Assembly (NCBI GenBank): GCA_030266015.1
Contig: JAJDHD010000011.1
Coordinates: 1-64,000 of the forward strand
DNA: 64,000 nucleotides
Reading direction: 5' to 3'
Origin: Christensenellaceae bacterium OttesenSCG-928-K19
Lineage (GTDB): Bacteria > Bacillota > Clostridia > Christensenellales > Christensenellaceae
Shown here: one piece after another, positions 1 to 9,126 of the stretch
How positions within the stretch are numbered: the first letter of the stretch is position 1
Layout of the letters: each line of letters opens with the position of its first letter
Position numbers and translations under genes: made by a program
Notes under the pieces: generated by a model
The model's database searches: none
Seen by the model: only the letters and a program-made list of their open reading frames with translations
Told to the model about the DNA's origin: nothing

Positions 1-3000
1 CTCAAAATGGAGCTTGCCGTGCCGGACAGCGTGGAGACAGTGGAGGGTTTCATCAAGCTTAATAAAAGTGGTATTGCCGATTATGTAGCAAGCAACGGCT
101 TTGCCATGACGGCAGGGGATATGCTCTGTGCGCAGGATTATTTCAAAACGGAGAAGCGCGATCCTACCATTACCGAACTACGGGTGCTGGATACTTATTG
201 GTCAGACCATTGCAGGCATACTACATTCTTAACAAAGCTGGACAAGGTGACATTTGCTAATGATGACTTGTCGCAAATGGCAGAGCGGGTCTATCAGGAT
301 TACATTGACGCGCGCCATGACCTTGATGTGAAAAAAGATATTTGCCTGATGGATATTGCCACAATGTATCCGCGTGAGGCAAAGAAGCAGGGTTTGTTGA
401 AAAACTTTGACGAGAGCGAGGAGATCAACGCGTGCTCCATTCACCATACAGTGAAAACAGATAAGGGCGAACGCGATTACCTGATTATGTTTAAAAACGA
501 AACACACAACCACCCGACGGAGATTGAGCCGTTTGGCGGCGCGGCGACCTGCCTGGGCGGGGCAATCCGCGATCCGCTTTCCGGGCGGTCGTATGTGTAT
601 CAGGCCATGCGTGTGACGGGCAGCGGCGACCCGCGTGAAAGCCTGAAGGACACGATGGAATATAAGCTGCCCCAGCGTAAAATCACGCGAGAGGCGGCAC
701 AGGGATATTCGTCCTATGGCAACCAGATTGGCCTTGCGACCGGCCTTGTGGATGAGGTTTATCACGACGGCTACAAGGCGAAGCGGCTGGAGATTGGCGC
801 GGTGATTGGCGCGGCTCCTCGGGAGAATGTGATGCGGCATCGCCCTATGCCGGGCGATGCTGTGATACTCATTGGCGGGCGCACCGGGCGTGACGGGATC
901 GGCGGCGCGACGGGCAGCAGCAAGGCGCACGACGAGCATTCTGTGGAGCAGTGCGGCGCAGAGGTGCAAAAGGGCAACCCGCTTACCGAGCGAAAATTGC
1001 AGCGGCTGTTCCGCAACCCCGCATTTACCCGGCAAGTAAAGCGTTGTAACGACTTTGGCGCGGGCGGTGTGTGCGTGGCGATTGGCGAGCTGGCCGACGG
1101 ACTTGACATTGACCTTGATGCTGTACCCAAGAAATATGAGGGGTTGGACGGCACAGAGCTTGCCATCTCCGAGTCGCAGGAGCGCATGGCGGTTGTTGTG
1201 GGTTCTATAAGCGTGAAGGATGTGCTGGCGCTTGCCGCGCAGGAAAACCTGGAGGCGACAGTTGTAGCCAAGGTGACGGACAATGGCAGGATGCGTCTTT
1301 TTTGGAAGGGCAATGCTATTGTGGATATCGCGCGTGAGTTCCTTGATTCCAATGGCGCGACGCAACATGCCACGGCGAAGGTGAAGCAGTTTGGCGTAAA
1401 GGGCATTTTTGAGGAAGAGACAAAAGAGTCAATGGAAGAAACGCTGCTGTCCCTTCTTGCTGATTTAAATATTTGCTCCAAAAAAGGGCTGATAGAAATG
1501 TTTGATGGCACTATTGGCGCGGCAAGCGTTACCATGCCGCTGGGCGGTAGGGAGCAGCTCTCTCCCGTGCAGGCGATGTGCGCAAAGGTGCCAGTGGATG
1601 GCGCGGTTTCCAGTACTGCAACGCTGATGAGCTATGGCCTGGATCCATATATGATGGGCAAAAGTCCGTTCTTGGGCGCGGTGTATGCTGTGCTGGATAG
1701 TGTGGCAAAGGTTGTCGCCGCGGGAGGTAAGGTGGAGGATAGCTGGCTGACGCTGCAGGAATATTTTGAGCGGATGGGGGATGACCCTGAGCGTTGGGGC
1801 AAGCCGCTGGGTGCGCTTTTGGGTGCGTATTACGCCCAGAAGGAGCTGGGGATTGCCGCAATTGGCGGCAAGGATTCCATGAGCGGCAGCTTCAAAAACA
1901 TTGATGTGCCGCCCACGCTGTGCTCGTTTTGCGTAGCGCCTGTGGAGGCAGGGCACGTGATAACGCCCGAGTTTAAACAGGCGGGAAGTAAGCTGTATGT
2001 GCTGGATATTAAGAGAGCCGAAGATGGGATGCCCGAGTTTAAGGATGTCCTTCGCAAATATAACAAATTGACAAAGCTGATCCATGGCGGTGCGGTGAAG
2101 TCTGCCTGGGCGATTGGCAGGGGTGGTATACTCGCGGGTGCGGCAAAGTGCGCCATGGGCAACGGGCTAGGTGTGAAGCTGCTCAGCGAGAGCAAAAAAA
2201 AGCTGACGCGCAAAAGCTATGGCGCGTTGCTGGTGGAGGCGCAATGCCTGGATGACGCGGATTTTATGCTGGTGGGTGAAGTGACGGAAGAGCCGGTAGT
2301 GTGGGCGGGGGACGACAAGGTTTCCCTGCAAAAGGCAGTGGAGGCCTATACAGGAACGCTGGAAGGGGTGTTCCCCACAAAGACAAGCGATGCGGGCGAG
2401 GTAAAAACGCCGCTCTACAAAAAGAAAAACGTGCTTGTGGCAAAAATCCGTACAGCCATTCCGCGAGTGGTAATCCCGGTGTTTCCGGGCACAAACTGTG
2501 AATATGATACGGCTGCCGCGTTTGAGCGCGAGGGGGCTATCCCACGTGTTGTGGTTATGCGTAACCTTAGCCCGGCGGATATTGAACAGAGTGTGGCGCA
2601 GCTTGTGAGCGAAATTTCAAACGCGCAGATTATTATGATTCCCGGCGGCTTTTCGGGTGGCGACGAACCGGACGGGAGTGGAAAATTTATTGCGACCACC
2701 TTCCGCAACAAGAGCGTGATGGACGCTACCATGCGGCTGTTGCAAGAACGTGACGGGCTGATGCTGGGCATCTGCAATGGATTCCAGGCACTCATAAAGC
2801 TGGGGCTGGTGCCGTATGGTGAAATACGTGATATGCAAGAGGACAGCCCCACTTTGACATTCAACAATATTGGCAGGCATGTTTCCTGCATGGTGCGCAC
2901 GCGCGTGACAAGCGCGAAATCTCCCTGGCTTGCGCTGTGCAGCCCTGGTGACGTGCACACGGTTGCCGTGTCCCATGGGGAAGGCCGTTTTGTGGCAACG

Positions 3001-3255
3001 GAAAAGCAGAGTAAGGAATTGGAAAAGAACGGGCAGATTGCCACGCAATATGTAGATGTGGAGGGCAATCCGTCCATGGAGATTGGCGTGAACCCAAATG
3101 GATCCATGCAGGCGGTTGAAGGGATATTAAGCCCGGACGGGCGCGTGTTTGGCAAGATGGGCCATGCAGAGCGTGCGGGCGAATTTATTGCGAAAAATGT
3201 GCTTGGTAATTATGACCAGAAGATTTTTAAAAGCGGCGTGCAATATTTCAGGTAA
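1..3255 (+). CDS. purL: Phosphoribosylformylglycinamidine synthase (PurL, large single-chain form), 5' end outside window
   Basis: This enzyme makes FGAM from FGAR, glutamine and ATP in purine synthesis. The reading frame is open from base 1, so the ATG at 7 is probably internal. About 1,084 of the roughly 1,250 residues usual for the single-chain form are visible. Synthetase motifs include NETHNHPTEIEPFGG and the glycine-rich GGRTGRDGIGGATG. Near the C-terminus there is a class I glutaminase domain, with PVFPGTNCEYDT, PGGFSGGDEPDG and the nucleophile cysteine in LGICNGFQ. The fused glutaminase separates it from the split PurQ/PurL/PurS of bacilli. The next gene begins 21 bases downstream on the same strand. 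Confidence 0.95.
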   Translation, partial: LKMELAVPDSVETVEGFIKLNKSGIADYVASNGFAMTAGDMLCAQDYFKTEKRDPTITELRVLDTYWSDHCRHTTFLTKLDKVTFANDDLSQMAERVYQDYIDARHDLDVKKDICLMDIATMYPREAKKQGLLKNFDESEEINACSIHHTVKTDKGERDYLIMFKNETHNHPTEIEPFGGAATCLGGAIRDPLSGRSYVYQAMRVTGSGDPRESLKDTMEYKLPQRKITREAAQGYSSYGNQIGLATGLVDEVYHDGYKAKRLEIGAVIGAAPRENVMRHRPMPGDAVILIGGRTGRDGIGGATGSSKAHDEHSVEQCGAEVQKGNPLTERKLQRLFRNPAFTRQVKRCNDFGAGGVCVAIGELADGLDIDLDAVPKKYEGLDGTELAISESQERMAVVVGSISVKDVLALAAQENLEATVVAKVTDNGRMRLFWKGNAIVDIAREFLDSNGATQHATAKVKQFGVKGIFEEETKESMEETLLSLLADLNICSKKGLIEMFDGTIGAASVTMPLGGREQLSPVQAMCAKVPVDGAVSSTATLMSYGLDPYMMGKSPFLGAVYAVLDSVAKVVAAGGKVEDSWLTLQEYFERMGDDPERWGKPLGALLGAYYAQKELGIAAIGGKDSMSGSFKNIDVPPTLCSFCVAPVEAGHVITPEFKQAGSKLYVLDIKRAEDGMPEFKDVLRKYNKLTKLIHGGAVKSAWAIGRGGILAGAAKCAMGNGLGVKLLSESKKKLTRKSYGALLVEAQCLDDADFMLVGEVTEEPVVWAGDDKVSLQKAVEAYTGTLEGVFPTKTSDAGEVKTPLYKKKNVLVAKIRTAIPRVVIPVFPGTNCEYDTAAAFEREGAIPRVVVMRNLSPADIEQSVAQLVSEISNAQIIMIPGGFSGGDEPDGSGKFIATTFRNKSVMDATMRLLQERDGLMLGICNGFQALIKLGLVPYGEIRDMQEDSPTLTFNNIGRHVSCMVRTRVTSAKSPWLALCSPGDVHTVAVSHGEGRFVATEKQSKELEKNGQIATQYVDVEGNPSMEIGVNPNGSMQAVEGILSPDGRVFGKMGHAERAGEFIAKNVLGNYDQKIFKSGVQYFR

Positions 3256-3276
3256 TAGTACCAAAAGGCGGGCGGT

Positions 3277-5340
3277 ATGGACAGGTTGAAGAAAATCGCA
3301 TTGATTTTGATGCTTCTCCTGTTTACCACCGCCTTTTTTTCTTGTGCCTCCATTATTGGGGAAGTGCCGCAAGAAAGTGTGCAAACTGCCGATTTGCAAG
3401 AGGAGGTGTTTGGAAGTGTGGGACAGCCTGCCGCCTCTGCGCAACCATCCCCAAGCCAAACGCCCGAGCCGGAAAAAGAGCCGGAGCTGCTTGTAACAAG
3501 CAATTATACAATTGAACGGCTGGACCGTCCGAAGGAAACGCCCATGGGGGAGAAAGATACATGGACGGTTTTTATTTATATGTGTGGAACAGATCTGGAA
3601 TCCAAGGAAAAGCAAGCCACGGCCAACCTGAATGAAATGTTCAATGTGAAATTTAGCGATAAGGTGAATGTGGTGATACAGACAGGCGGAACAAAAGAGT
3701 GGCATACAGAAGGAATCAGAGCGGACAAGCTGCAACGTTTCCGCATGGAGGATGGCGGGCTTACGCTGCTGGAGGAACTGCCGCAGGGCAACATGGGCGC
3801 GGCGGATACCTTGTATGATTTTTTGTCGTGGGGGGTGGCGCGGTGTCCGGCGGAAAAGATGGCGCTTCTCTTTTGGAACCATGGCGGAGGCAGCCTTGTG
3901 GGTACGCAATATGACCAGAATTATGGCCGCGACGCGCTGACACTGCCCGAAATGAAGCAGGCGCTGGAGCGTGTGTATCCTGAAATGACAGACAGGTTTG
4001 AGCTGGTGGGCTTTGACACCTGCCTGATGGCGACGCTGGAGGTGGCGAATATATTGGCGGATCATGCACGGTATCTGGTGGCGAGCGAGGAGGCCGAGCC
4101 CGCGGGTGGTTGGGACTACAGGGCGTGGCTGCAATACCTGTGCAATACACCGCGCGCCACGGGCGCGGATCTTGGCCGGGCAATCTGCGACGGGTATTTT
4201 GATAAATGCAGGGATACGGATATGAGCGAGCTGGTAACGCTTTCTGTGACGGATCTATCCAAAATTGACACGGTGCTGTATGCGTTTAACAATGTGGCGA
4301 GGGAGCTATACAAGAGCATAGATGACTCGACGGGATTTGCACAGGCAGCGCGCGGCGCAAACAAGGCGGAAAGCTACGGCGGTAATTCCGAGCGGGAAGG
4401 GTTTACCAACCTGGTGGATGCAGGCGACATGGTGCGCAATGTTTCGCAAAGCGTGCCAGACGAAGCCGAAGTCCTGATGCAGGCACTGGAGCAGGCGGTA
4501 ATCTATGATGTGCAGGGAAAAAACCGAAGCTATGCGACCGGGCTGTCCGTGTATTATCCACTGATGGCGCAGCGGGTGGACAGGGCTGCCTATGAAGAGA
4601 TTGCCGCCACGCCGGATTATTTTGAATATGTGGACAAACTGGTGGAAAACAAGATTGCCCTAATGGAAAGCAGGGAAGATCGCATATACCTGGAGCAGCC
4701 GCCATACATCAACGATCAGGGGTATTATGAAATGCAGGTTAAGCCGTCTAGTATGCAGATTGTGCAGGGGATCACGTTTGACCTGTATTATGACGCAGGG
4801 GGCGTGCTGCATTACCTGGGTAGCGACAGCGATGTGCAGGTGGACTGGGCAACCGGTTATATAAGCGACAATTTTGCGGGCAAATGGGCATTGCTGGACG
4901 GGCAGCCCGTTGCAATGTATATGTTGGAGGAAACAGGCGAATATAACCTGTATACCATCCCGGTGCTGCTGAACGGCAGGGAGACCAACCTGCGTGTAAT
5001 CTGGACGCACGTGGGGGATGATGGGTATTTTGAGATTATTGGCGCGTGGGACGGCATAGATGAATACACAGGCATGGCGGCACGCGAGGTGAAAAAGCTG
5101 AAAACCGGAGATACCGTTATTCCGCTTTATCATACCCATGACCCCAAAACGGGAGCGGAAACAGGGCAGGTGCAGGGGCAGGCAGTGCTAATTACAAGTG
5201 GCTCGGCATTGTTGCAGGCCATGTTGCCGCAGGGGGAATACCTGTATGGCTTTGCGGTGGAGGATATTTACGGGGGGAAATACGAGACAGAACTTGTGGA
5301 ATTTGGAATTGGCAGCGATGGTAGCCTTGTGATTGGATAA
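3277..5340 (+). CDS. Clostripain-family (peptidase C11) lipoprotein
   Basis: A 687-residue predicted surface cysteine peptidase. The N-terminus is a lipoprotein signal with lipobox cysteine near residue 23 (TTAFFSC), followed by a Pro/Glu-rich linker to about residue 70. The C11 core begins at TWTVFIYMCGTDLES. The catalytic dyad is visible as His202 in WNHGGGS and Cys249 in GFDTCLMA. Clostripain-type enzymes usually cut after Arg or Lys, but specificity cannot be read here. It follows purL by 21 bases and may be partly co-transcribed; no functional link is evident. A bidirectional terminator follows. Confidence 0.85.
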   Translation: MDRLKKIALILMLLLFTTAFFSCASIIGEVPQESVQTADLQEEVFGSVGQPAASAQPSPSQTPEPEKEPELLVTSNYTIERLDRPKETPMGEKDTWTVFIYMCGTDLESKEKQATANLNEMFNVKFSDKVNVVIQTGGTKEWHTEGIRADKLQRFRMEDGGLTLLEELPQGNMGAADTLYDFLSWGVARCPAEKMALLFWNHGGGSLVGTQYDQNYGRDALTLPEMKQALERVYPEMTDRFELVGFDTCLMATLEVANILADHARYLVASEEAEPAGGWDYRAWLQYLCNTPRATGADLGRAICDGYFDKCRDTDMSELVTLSVTDLSKIDTVLYAFNNVARELYKSIDDSTGFAQAARGANKAESYGGNSEREGFTNLVDAGDMVRNVSQSVPDEAEVLMQALEQAVIYDVQGKNRSYATGLSVYYPLMAQRVDRAAYEEIAATPDYFEYVDKLVENKIALMESREDRIYLEQPPYINDQGYYEMQVKPSSMQIVQGITFDLYYDAGGVLHYLGSDSDVQVDWATGYISDNFAGKWALLDGQPVAMYMLEETGEYNLYTIPVLLNGRETNLRVIWTHVGDDGYFEIIGAWDGIDEYTGMAAREVKKLKTGDTVIPLYHTHDPKTGAETGQVQGQAVLITSGSALLQAMLPQGEYLYGFAVEDIYGGKYETELVEFGIGSDGSLVIG

Positions 5341-5400
5341 AGCACACAAAAAGCAGCTTTGCCGTTTTTTGAAAAATAGGTTCATTCAATTTGACCTATA

Positions 5401-5441
5401 AAAAAGCAGCCTGTGCAAAAACATATGTACAGGCTGTTTTC
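5401..5441. terminator. Bidirectional intrinsic terminator
   Basis: Inverted repeat CAGCCTGT (5407-5414) / ACAGGCTG (5429-5436), flanked by an A run on the left and a T run on the right. It lies between two convergent genes, the clostripain lipoprotein and leuD, and would work on both strands. Confidence 0.8.
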
Positions 5442-5467
5442 TAATATTGACATTTTAAAGGTAAAAG

Positions 5468-5965
5468 TTAAAGCTTATTCTTTTTGACGGCTTCAATCAG
5501 CCCGCCACTCTCAATAATATCCTGTATGAAAGCGGGGAAAGGCTGTGCTTTGAACTCCTTGCCTGTGGTTAGGTTTTTGATATCGCCCGTGGAAAAATCC
5601 ACCTCTATTTCATCGCCCGGCTGGATGCCCTTTACGGCGTCCTCGCACTCCAGAATAGGCAGGCCGATATTGATGGCGTTGCGGTAAAAAATACGCGCAA
5701 AGCTGCTGGCGATTACGCAGCTTATACCTGCTGCCTTAATGGCGATGGGCGCGTGCTCGCGGGAGGAGCCACAGCCAAAATTCTTGTTTGCCACGATAAT
5801 ATCGCCCGGCTGCACGTTTTCTACAAATGAACTATCGATGTCTTCCATACAGTGAGAGGCCAATTCCTCTTCATCTGTCGTGTTTAGGTACCGCGCGGGG
5901 ATGATAACATCCGTGTCCACGTTGTCCCCATATTTAAAAACTTTACCATGTTGTTTGTTTTCCAT
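5468..5965 (-). CDS. leuD: 3-isopropylmalate dehydratase small subunit
   Basis: A 165-residue swivel-domain subunit that partners LeuC to isomerise 2- to 3-isopropylmalate; with a citramalate pathway it would also process citramalate. Motifs include [16 protein letters not shown] near the start and the loop [12 protein letters not shown]. The short length fits the LeuC2/LeuD2 (archaeal-type) branch. It is the last gene of the ilv-leu operon, 17 bases after leuC. It is intact, unlike its partner. Confidence 0.93.
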   Translation of the reverse strand: MENKQHGKVFKYGDNVDTDVIIPARYLNTTDEEELASHCMEDIDSSFVENVQPGDIIVANKNFGCGSSREHAPIAIKAAGISCVIASSFARIFYRNAINIGLPILECEDAVKGIQPGDEIEVDFSTGDIKNLTTGKEFKAQPFPAFIQDIIESGGLIEAVKKNKL

Positions 5966-5982
5966 TATTTGCTTCTCCTCTC

Positions 5983-7242
5983 CTACAGGTCATATGGCGT
6001 GGCCACCCGGCCGAGTATTGCGCTGGCCGCGGCTACCGCCGGCCCGGCAAGGTATACCTCTGAATCCACATGCCCCATCCTGCCCACAAAGTTGCGGTTT
6101 GTGGTGGCGACGGCGCGTTCGCCCGCCGCAAGGATGCCACAGTGGCCGCCCAGGCATGGCCCACAGGTAGGTGTGGAAACAGCGCAGCCTGCCTCCACAA
6201 AGATTTTCAGAAGTCCTTCTTCCAACGCTTGCTTGTAGATATCCTGCGTGGCGGGGAAAATAATAGTGCGTACATCCGGCGATACTTGCTTGCCCACCAG
6301 CACATCTGCCGCCGTTCGCAGGTCGCTGATCCTGCCATTGGTGCAAGAGCCAATCACAACCTGGTCGATTTTGATTTCTTTTTTCAGGTCTTCCACCGGG
6401 GTTGTGTTTTCCGGCAAATGCGGCAGTGCCACTGTTGGCCTGATTTCCGAAAGGTCGATGTCGTATACCTGCAAATATTCCGCATCTTCATCCGGCGCGT
6501 AAATTTTGAACGGACGCTCGGTGCGTTGGCGGATATATTCCACCGTCTGGTCGTCCACCTCGAAGATGCCGTTTTTGCCGCCTGCTTCTATTGCCATATT
6601 GCTGATGCACAGGCGGTCGTCTATGGAAAGCGAGGAAAGCCCCGGCCCGCCGAATTCCATCGACTGGTACAGCGCGCCGTCCACGCCGATCATGCCAATG
6701 ATGTGAAGAATCACGTCTTTGCCGCCCACATATTTTTGCAGCTCGCCCTTCAAGTTAAAGCGGATGGCCGGTGGCACCTTCAGCCACACTTTGCCTGTCG
6801 CCATTGCTGCGGCAAGGTCTGTGCTGCCCACACCTGTGGAAAACGCGCCCAGCGCGCCGTAGGTGCAGGTGTGTGAATCTGCACCGATTACAGCTTCCCC
6901 TGCGACAACAAGGCCTTTTTCCGGCAGCAGCGCGTGCTCTATACCCATCTGTCCCACATCGTAAAAATGCTCTATCTCATGCTTTTTCGCAAACTCGCGC
7001 ACCAGCTTGCATTGCTCCGCCGCTTTGATATCTTTATTGGGAGTGAAGTGGTCCATCACCAGCGCAATTTTATACTGGTCAAATACCCCCCGCCCCGTTT
7101 TGTTAAATTATTTGATTGCCACCGGCGCTGTGATATCGTTTCCCAGCACCATATCCAGCTTGATGGAGATTAACTGGCCTGCATACACGGTATCCAGCCC
7201 TGCGTGTGCCGCCAATATTTTTTGTGTCATTGTCATTCCCAT
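5983..7242 (-). pseudogene. leuC: 3-isopropylmalate dehydratase large subunit with in-frame stop at codon 45
   Basis: From the ATG at 7242, which has a strong AAAGGAG site, the frame would encode a normal-length 419-residue LeuC, but codon 45 is TAA (7108-7110). It sits where relatives have an acidic residue (AIK-E-FNK), so a single GAA-to-TAA change explains it. The frame is otherwise open to the end. The Fe-S cysteines are present in SCTNG and CGPCLGGHC. The longest open piece starts at GTG/ATG 7059/7056 (358 residues) but has no ribosome site and lacks the first strands. It is either a real nonsense mutation or a sequence error; I cannot tell which. Confidence 0.8.
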
Positions 7243-7500
7243 GTGTAAGCTCCTTTCGATACAACACTCACAGTCAAGCCGCTAATTCAGTATTCCTGAA
7301 GAGTATGGCTTTTCTGCTTGCCCTGCGAAAGAAATTCCATTTCTCTCGCAGGGCTATTCTTAAATAAGGTTGGTTTCCCTTGCGGTTTGTTCTTACGCTA
7401 TACATGGTAGCGTGTCTATGCGTGTCACGCGCGTGGGGAAACCCTATTTTACTTGTTTACAAAGTGTCTCCACTTATTTTCGCCGTTTCCAACTCAAAAG
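7243..7500 (-). other. Structured 258-nt spacer between cimA and leuC
   Basis: This gap inside the operon is much longer than its neighbours (36-118 nt). It holds several inverted repeats: a 16-position stem at 7320-7354 with one mismatch and a 3-nt loop, ACGCTA/TAGCGT at 7395-7413, TTCAG/CTGAA at 7286-7300, and a CACGCGCGTG palindrome around 7426-7435. None has a clear U tract in the transcript, so they do not look like terminators. They may affect mRNA processing or stability, or be a regulatory element. I see no reading frame in it. Confidence 0.5.
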
Positions 7501-9087
7501 TCAATGCCGCGCCGCTTTTTGTTCTTCCATCGTCAGCTTATATTCAATGGAATCGGATAGTGCCATAAAGCTTGCCTCAATGATGTCTGTGGAAACGCCT
7601 ACCGTGCTCCAGGTGTTTGCGCCGTCTGTGGAATCGATCAACACGCGCACCTTTGCCGCTGTGGTGGCCGAGCTTTCCAGCACTCGCACCTTATAGTCTG
7701 TCAGGCGCATTTCGCTTAAAACGGGGTAAAACTGCTCCAGCGCGCTTCGAAGCGCAAGGTCGAGTGCGTGCACCGGGCCATCGCCTTCCGCGCCTGTGAT
7801 GCGGCTTTCCTCGCCCACATGCACCTTTACAATGGCCGAGGAAGGGTATTCCTGCCCGTTCAGCGGCTGTTCGCCAATGATCTTGAAATAATCCAGCTTA
7901 TAAAATGGCTTGTATTTGTTTAGCATACGGCGGATGAGAAGCTCAAAGCTTTGCTCTGCCGCTTCATACTGATATCCCTCAAACTCACGCTGCTTCAGTT
8001 CGTCTACCAGAGCTGCTACCACCGGAGATTTTGCGTCCACCCCCACGTCCACGCGCTGTATTTTTTTAAGGAGCGTCGCCTTGCCACCTACCTCGCTCAT
8101 CAGGTAGCGCCGCTCGTTGCCCACGCTGGAGGGCGGGATATGCTCAAAGCTCTCACGCACCTTTTTTACGCCGTCGATATGCATTCCACCCTTGTGCGCA
8201 AACGCGCTCTTGCCCACATATGGCATGGCGCTGGGCAACCAGATGTTGGAGATGTCTGCTATGCGCCGTGCCGTGGAGGTGAGTAGTGGCAGGTTCTCCT
8301 TTGGGATGCACAGGTAACCGCGTTTAAGCTGCAGGTTGCCAATGAGCGTGGAGAGGTTTGCGTTGCCGCACCGCTCTCCATACCCCACATACGTGCCCTG
8401 CACATGTGTTGCGCCCGCGTCTACTGCAAACATGGACTGTGCCACGCCCATGCCTGTGTCCTCGTGGCAGTGGATGCCTATTTCCGCGTTGGAAAAGCGC
8501 TCCGCCGCCTGTTTGGTGATCGTATAGATGTCCGTTGGGTATGCCCCGCCGTTGGTATCGCACAGGCAAATTACGTCTGCGCCGCCCTTTGCGGCAGCAT
8601 CGAGCGCCTTTATTGCGTATTCCGGGTTGTGAAAATACCCGTCGAAAAAATGCTCTGCGTCAAACACGACATATTTGCCGTTTTGTTTCATATAGGCAAC
8701 GGTATCCTCTATCATTGCAAGGTTTTCGTCGAGTGTGGTATTAATTACCCTCTCCACATGCAAATCCCAGCACTTTCCAAAGATGGACACCGCCAGCGTA
8801 TCCGCCTCTAGAAGGGAAACGACGTTTGCATCATCCGCTGCCTGTATACCTTTCCTGCGTGTGCTGCCAAATGCGCAAAGCATGGCGTTTTTTAGCGGGT
8901 TTTGCTTGATGCGCCGGAAGAATTCCAGGTCTTTGGGATTGCTGCCGGGGTTGCCCGCCTCTATAAACCCGATGCCCAGCTCGTCCAGCGCGTGTGCGAT
9001 ATTAAGCTTGTCTTCCACAGAGAAGGCGATCCCTTCGCTTTGCATACCGTCCCGTAATGTGGAATCGAACATCGTCAGTTTTTTCAT
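7501..9087 (-). CDS. cimA: (R)-citramalate synthase
   Basis: A 528-residue DRE-TIM metallolyase that condenses pyruvate and acetyl-CoA to citramalate, the threonine-independent entry to isoleucine. The N-terminus has the FDSTLRDGMQSEG variant of the family motif, then HCHEDTGMGVAQS. A LeuA-type regulatory dimer domain lies at the C-terminus (EGDGPVHALDLALR). Both the length and the RDGMQ signature match the CimA branch rather than LeuA, which is the next gene upstream. The ATG has an AAGGG site. It implies isoleucine is made through citramalate and so needs LeuC/LeuD. Confidence 0.9.
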   Translation of the reverse strand: MKKLTMFDSTLRDGMQSEGIAFSVEDKLNIAHALDELGIGFIEAGNPGSNPKDLEFFRRIKQNPLKNAMLCAFGSTRRKGIQAADDANVVSLLEADTLAVSIFGKCWDLHVERVINTTLDENLAMIEDTVAYMKQNGKYVVFDAEHFFDGYFHNPEYAIKALDAAAKGGADVICLCDTNGGAYPTDIYTITKQAAERFSNAEIGIHCHEDTGMGVAQSMFAVDAGATHVQGTYVGYGERCGNANLSTLIGNLQLKRGYLCIPKENLPLLTSTARRIADISNIWLPSAMPYVGKSAFAHKGGMHIDGVKKVRESFEHIPPSSVGNERRYLMSEVGGKATLLKKIQRVDVGVDAKSPVVAALVDELKQREFEGYQYEAAEQSFELLIRRMLNKYKPFYKLDYFKIIGEQPLNGQEYPSSAIVKVHVGEESRITGAEGDGPVHALDLALRSALEQFYPVLSEMRLTDYKVRVLESSATTAAKVRVLIDSTDGANTWSTVGVSTDIIEASFMALSDSIEYKLTMEEQKAARH

Positions 9088-9126
9088 CGTTTTCCCTTCT
9101 TTCGTTGATTCTAGTCCGCGTGCAGC

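Noticed and set aside
229-1535. Long minus-strand frames antisense to purL
   Set aside because: They mirror the codon bias of the plus-strand gene, have no ribosome sites or family motifs, and purL is certain.
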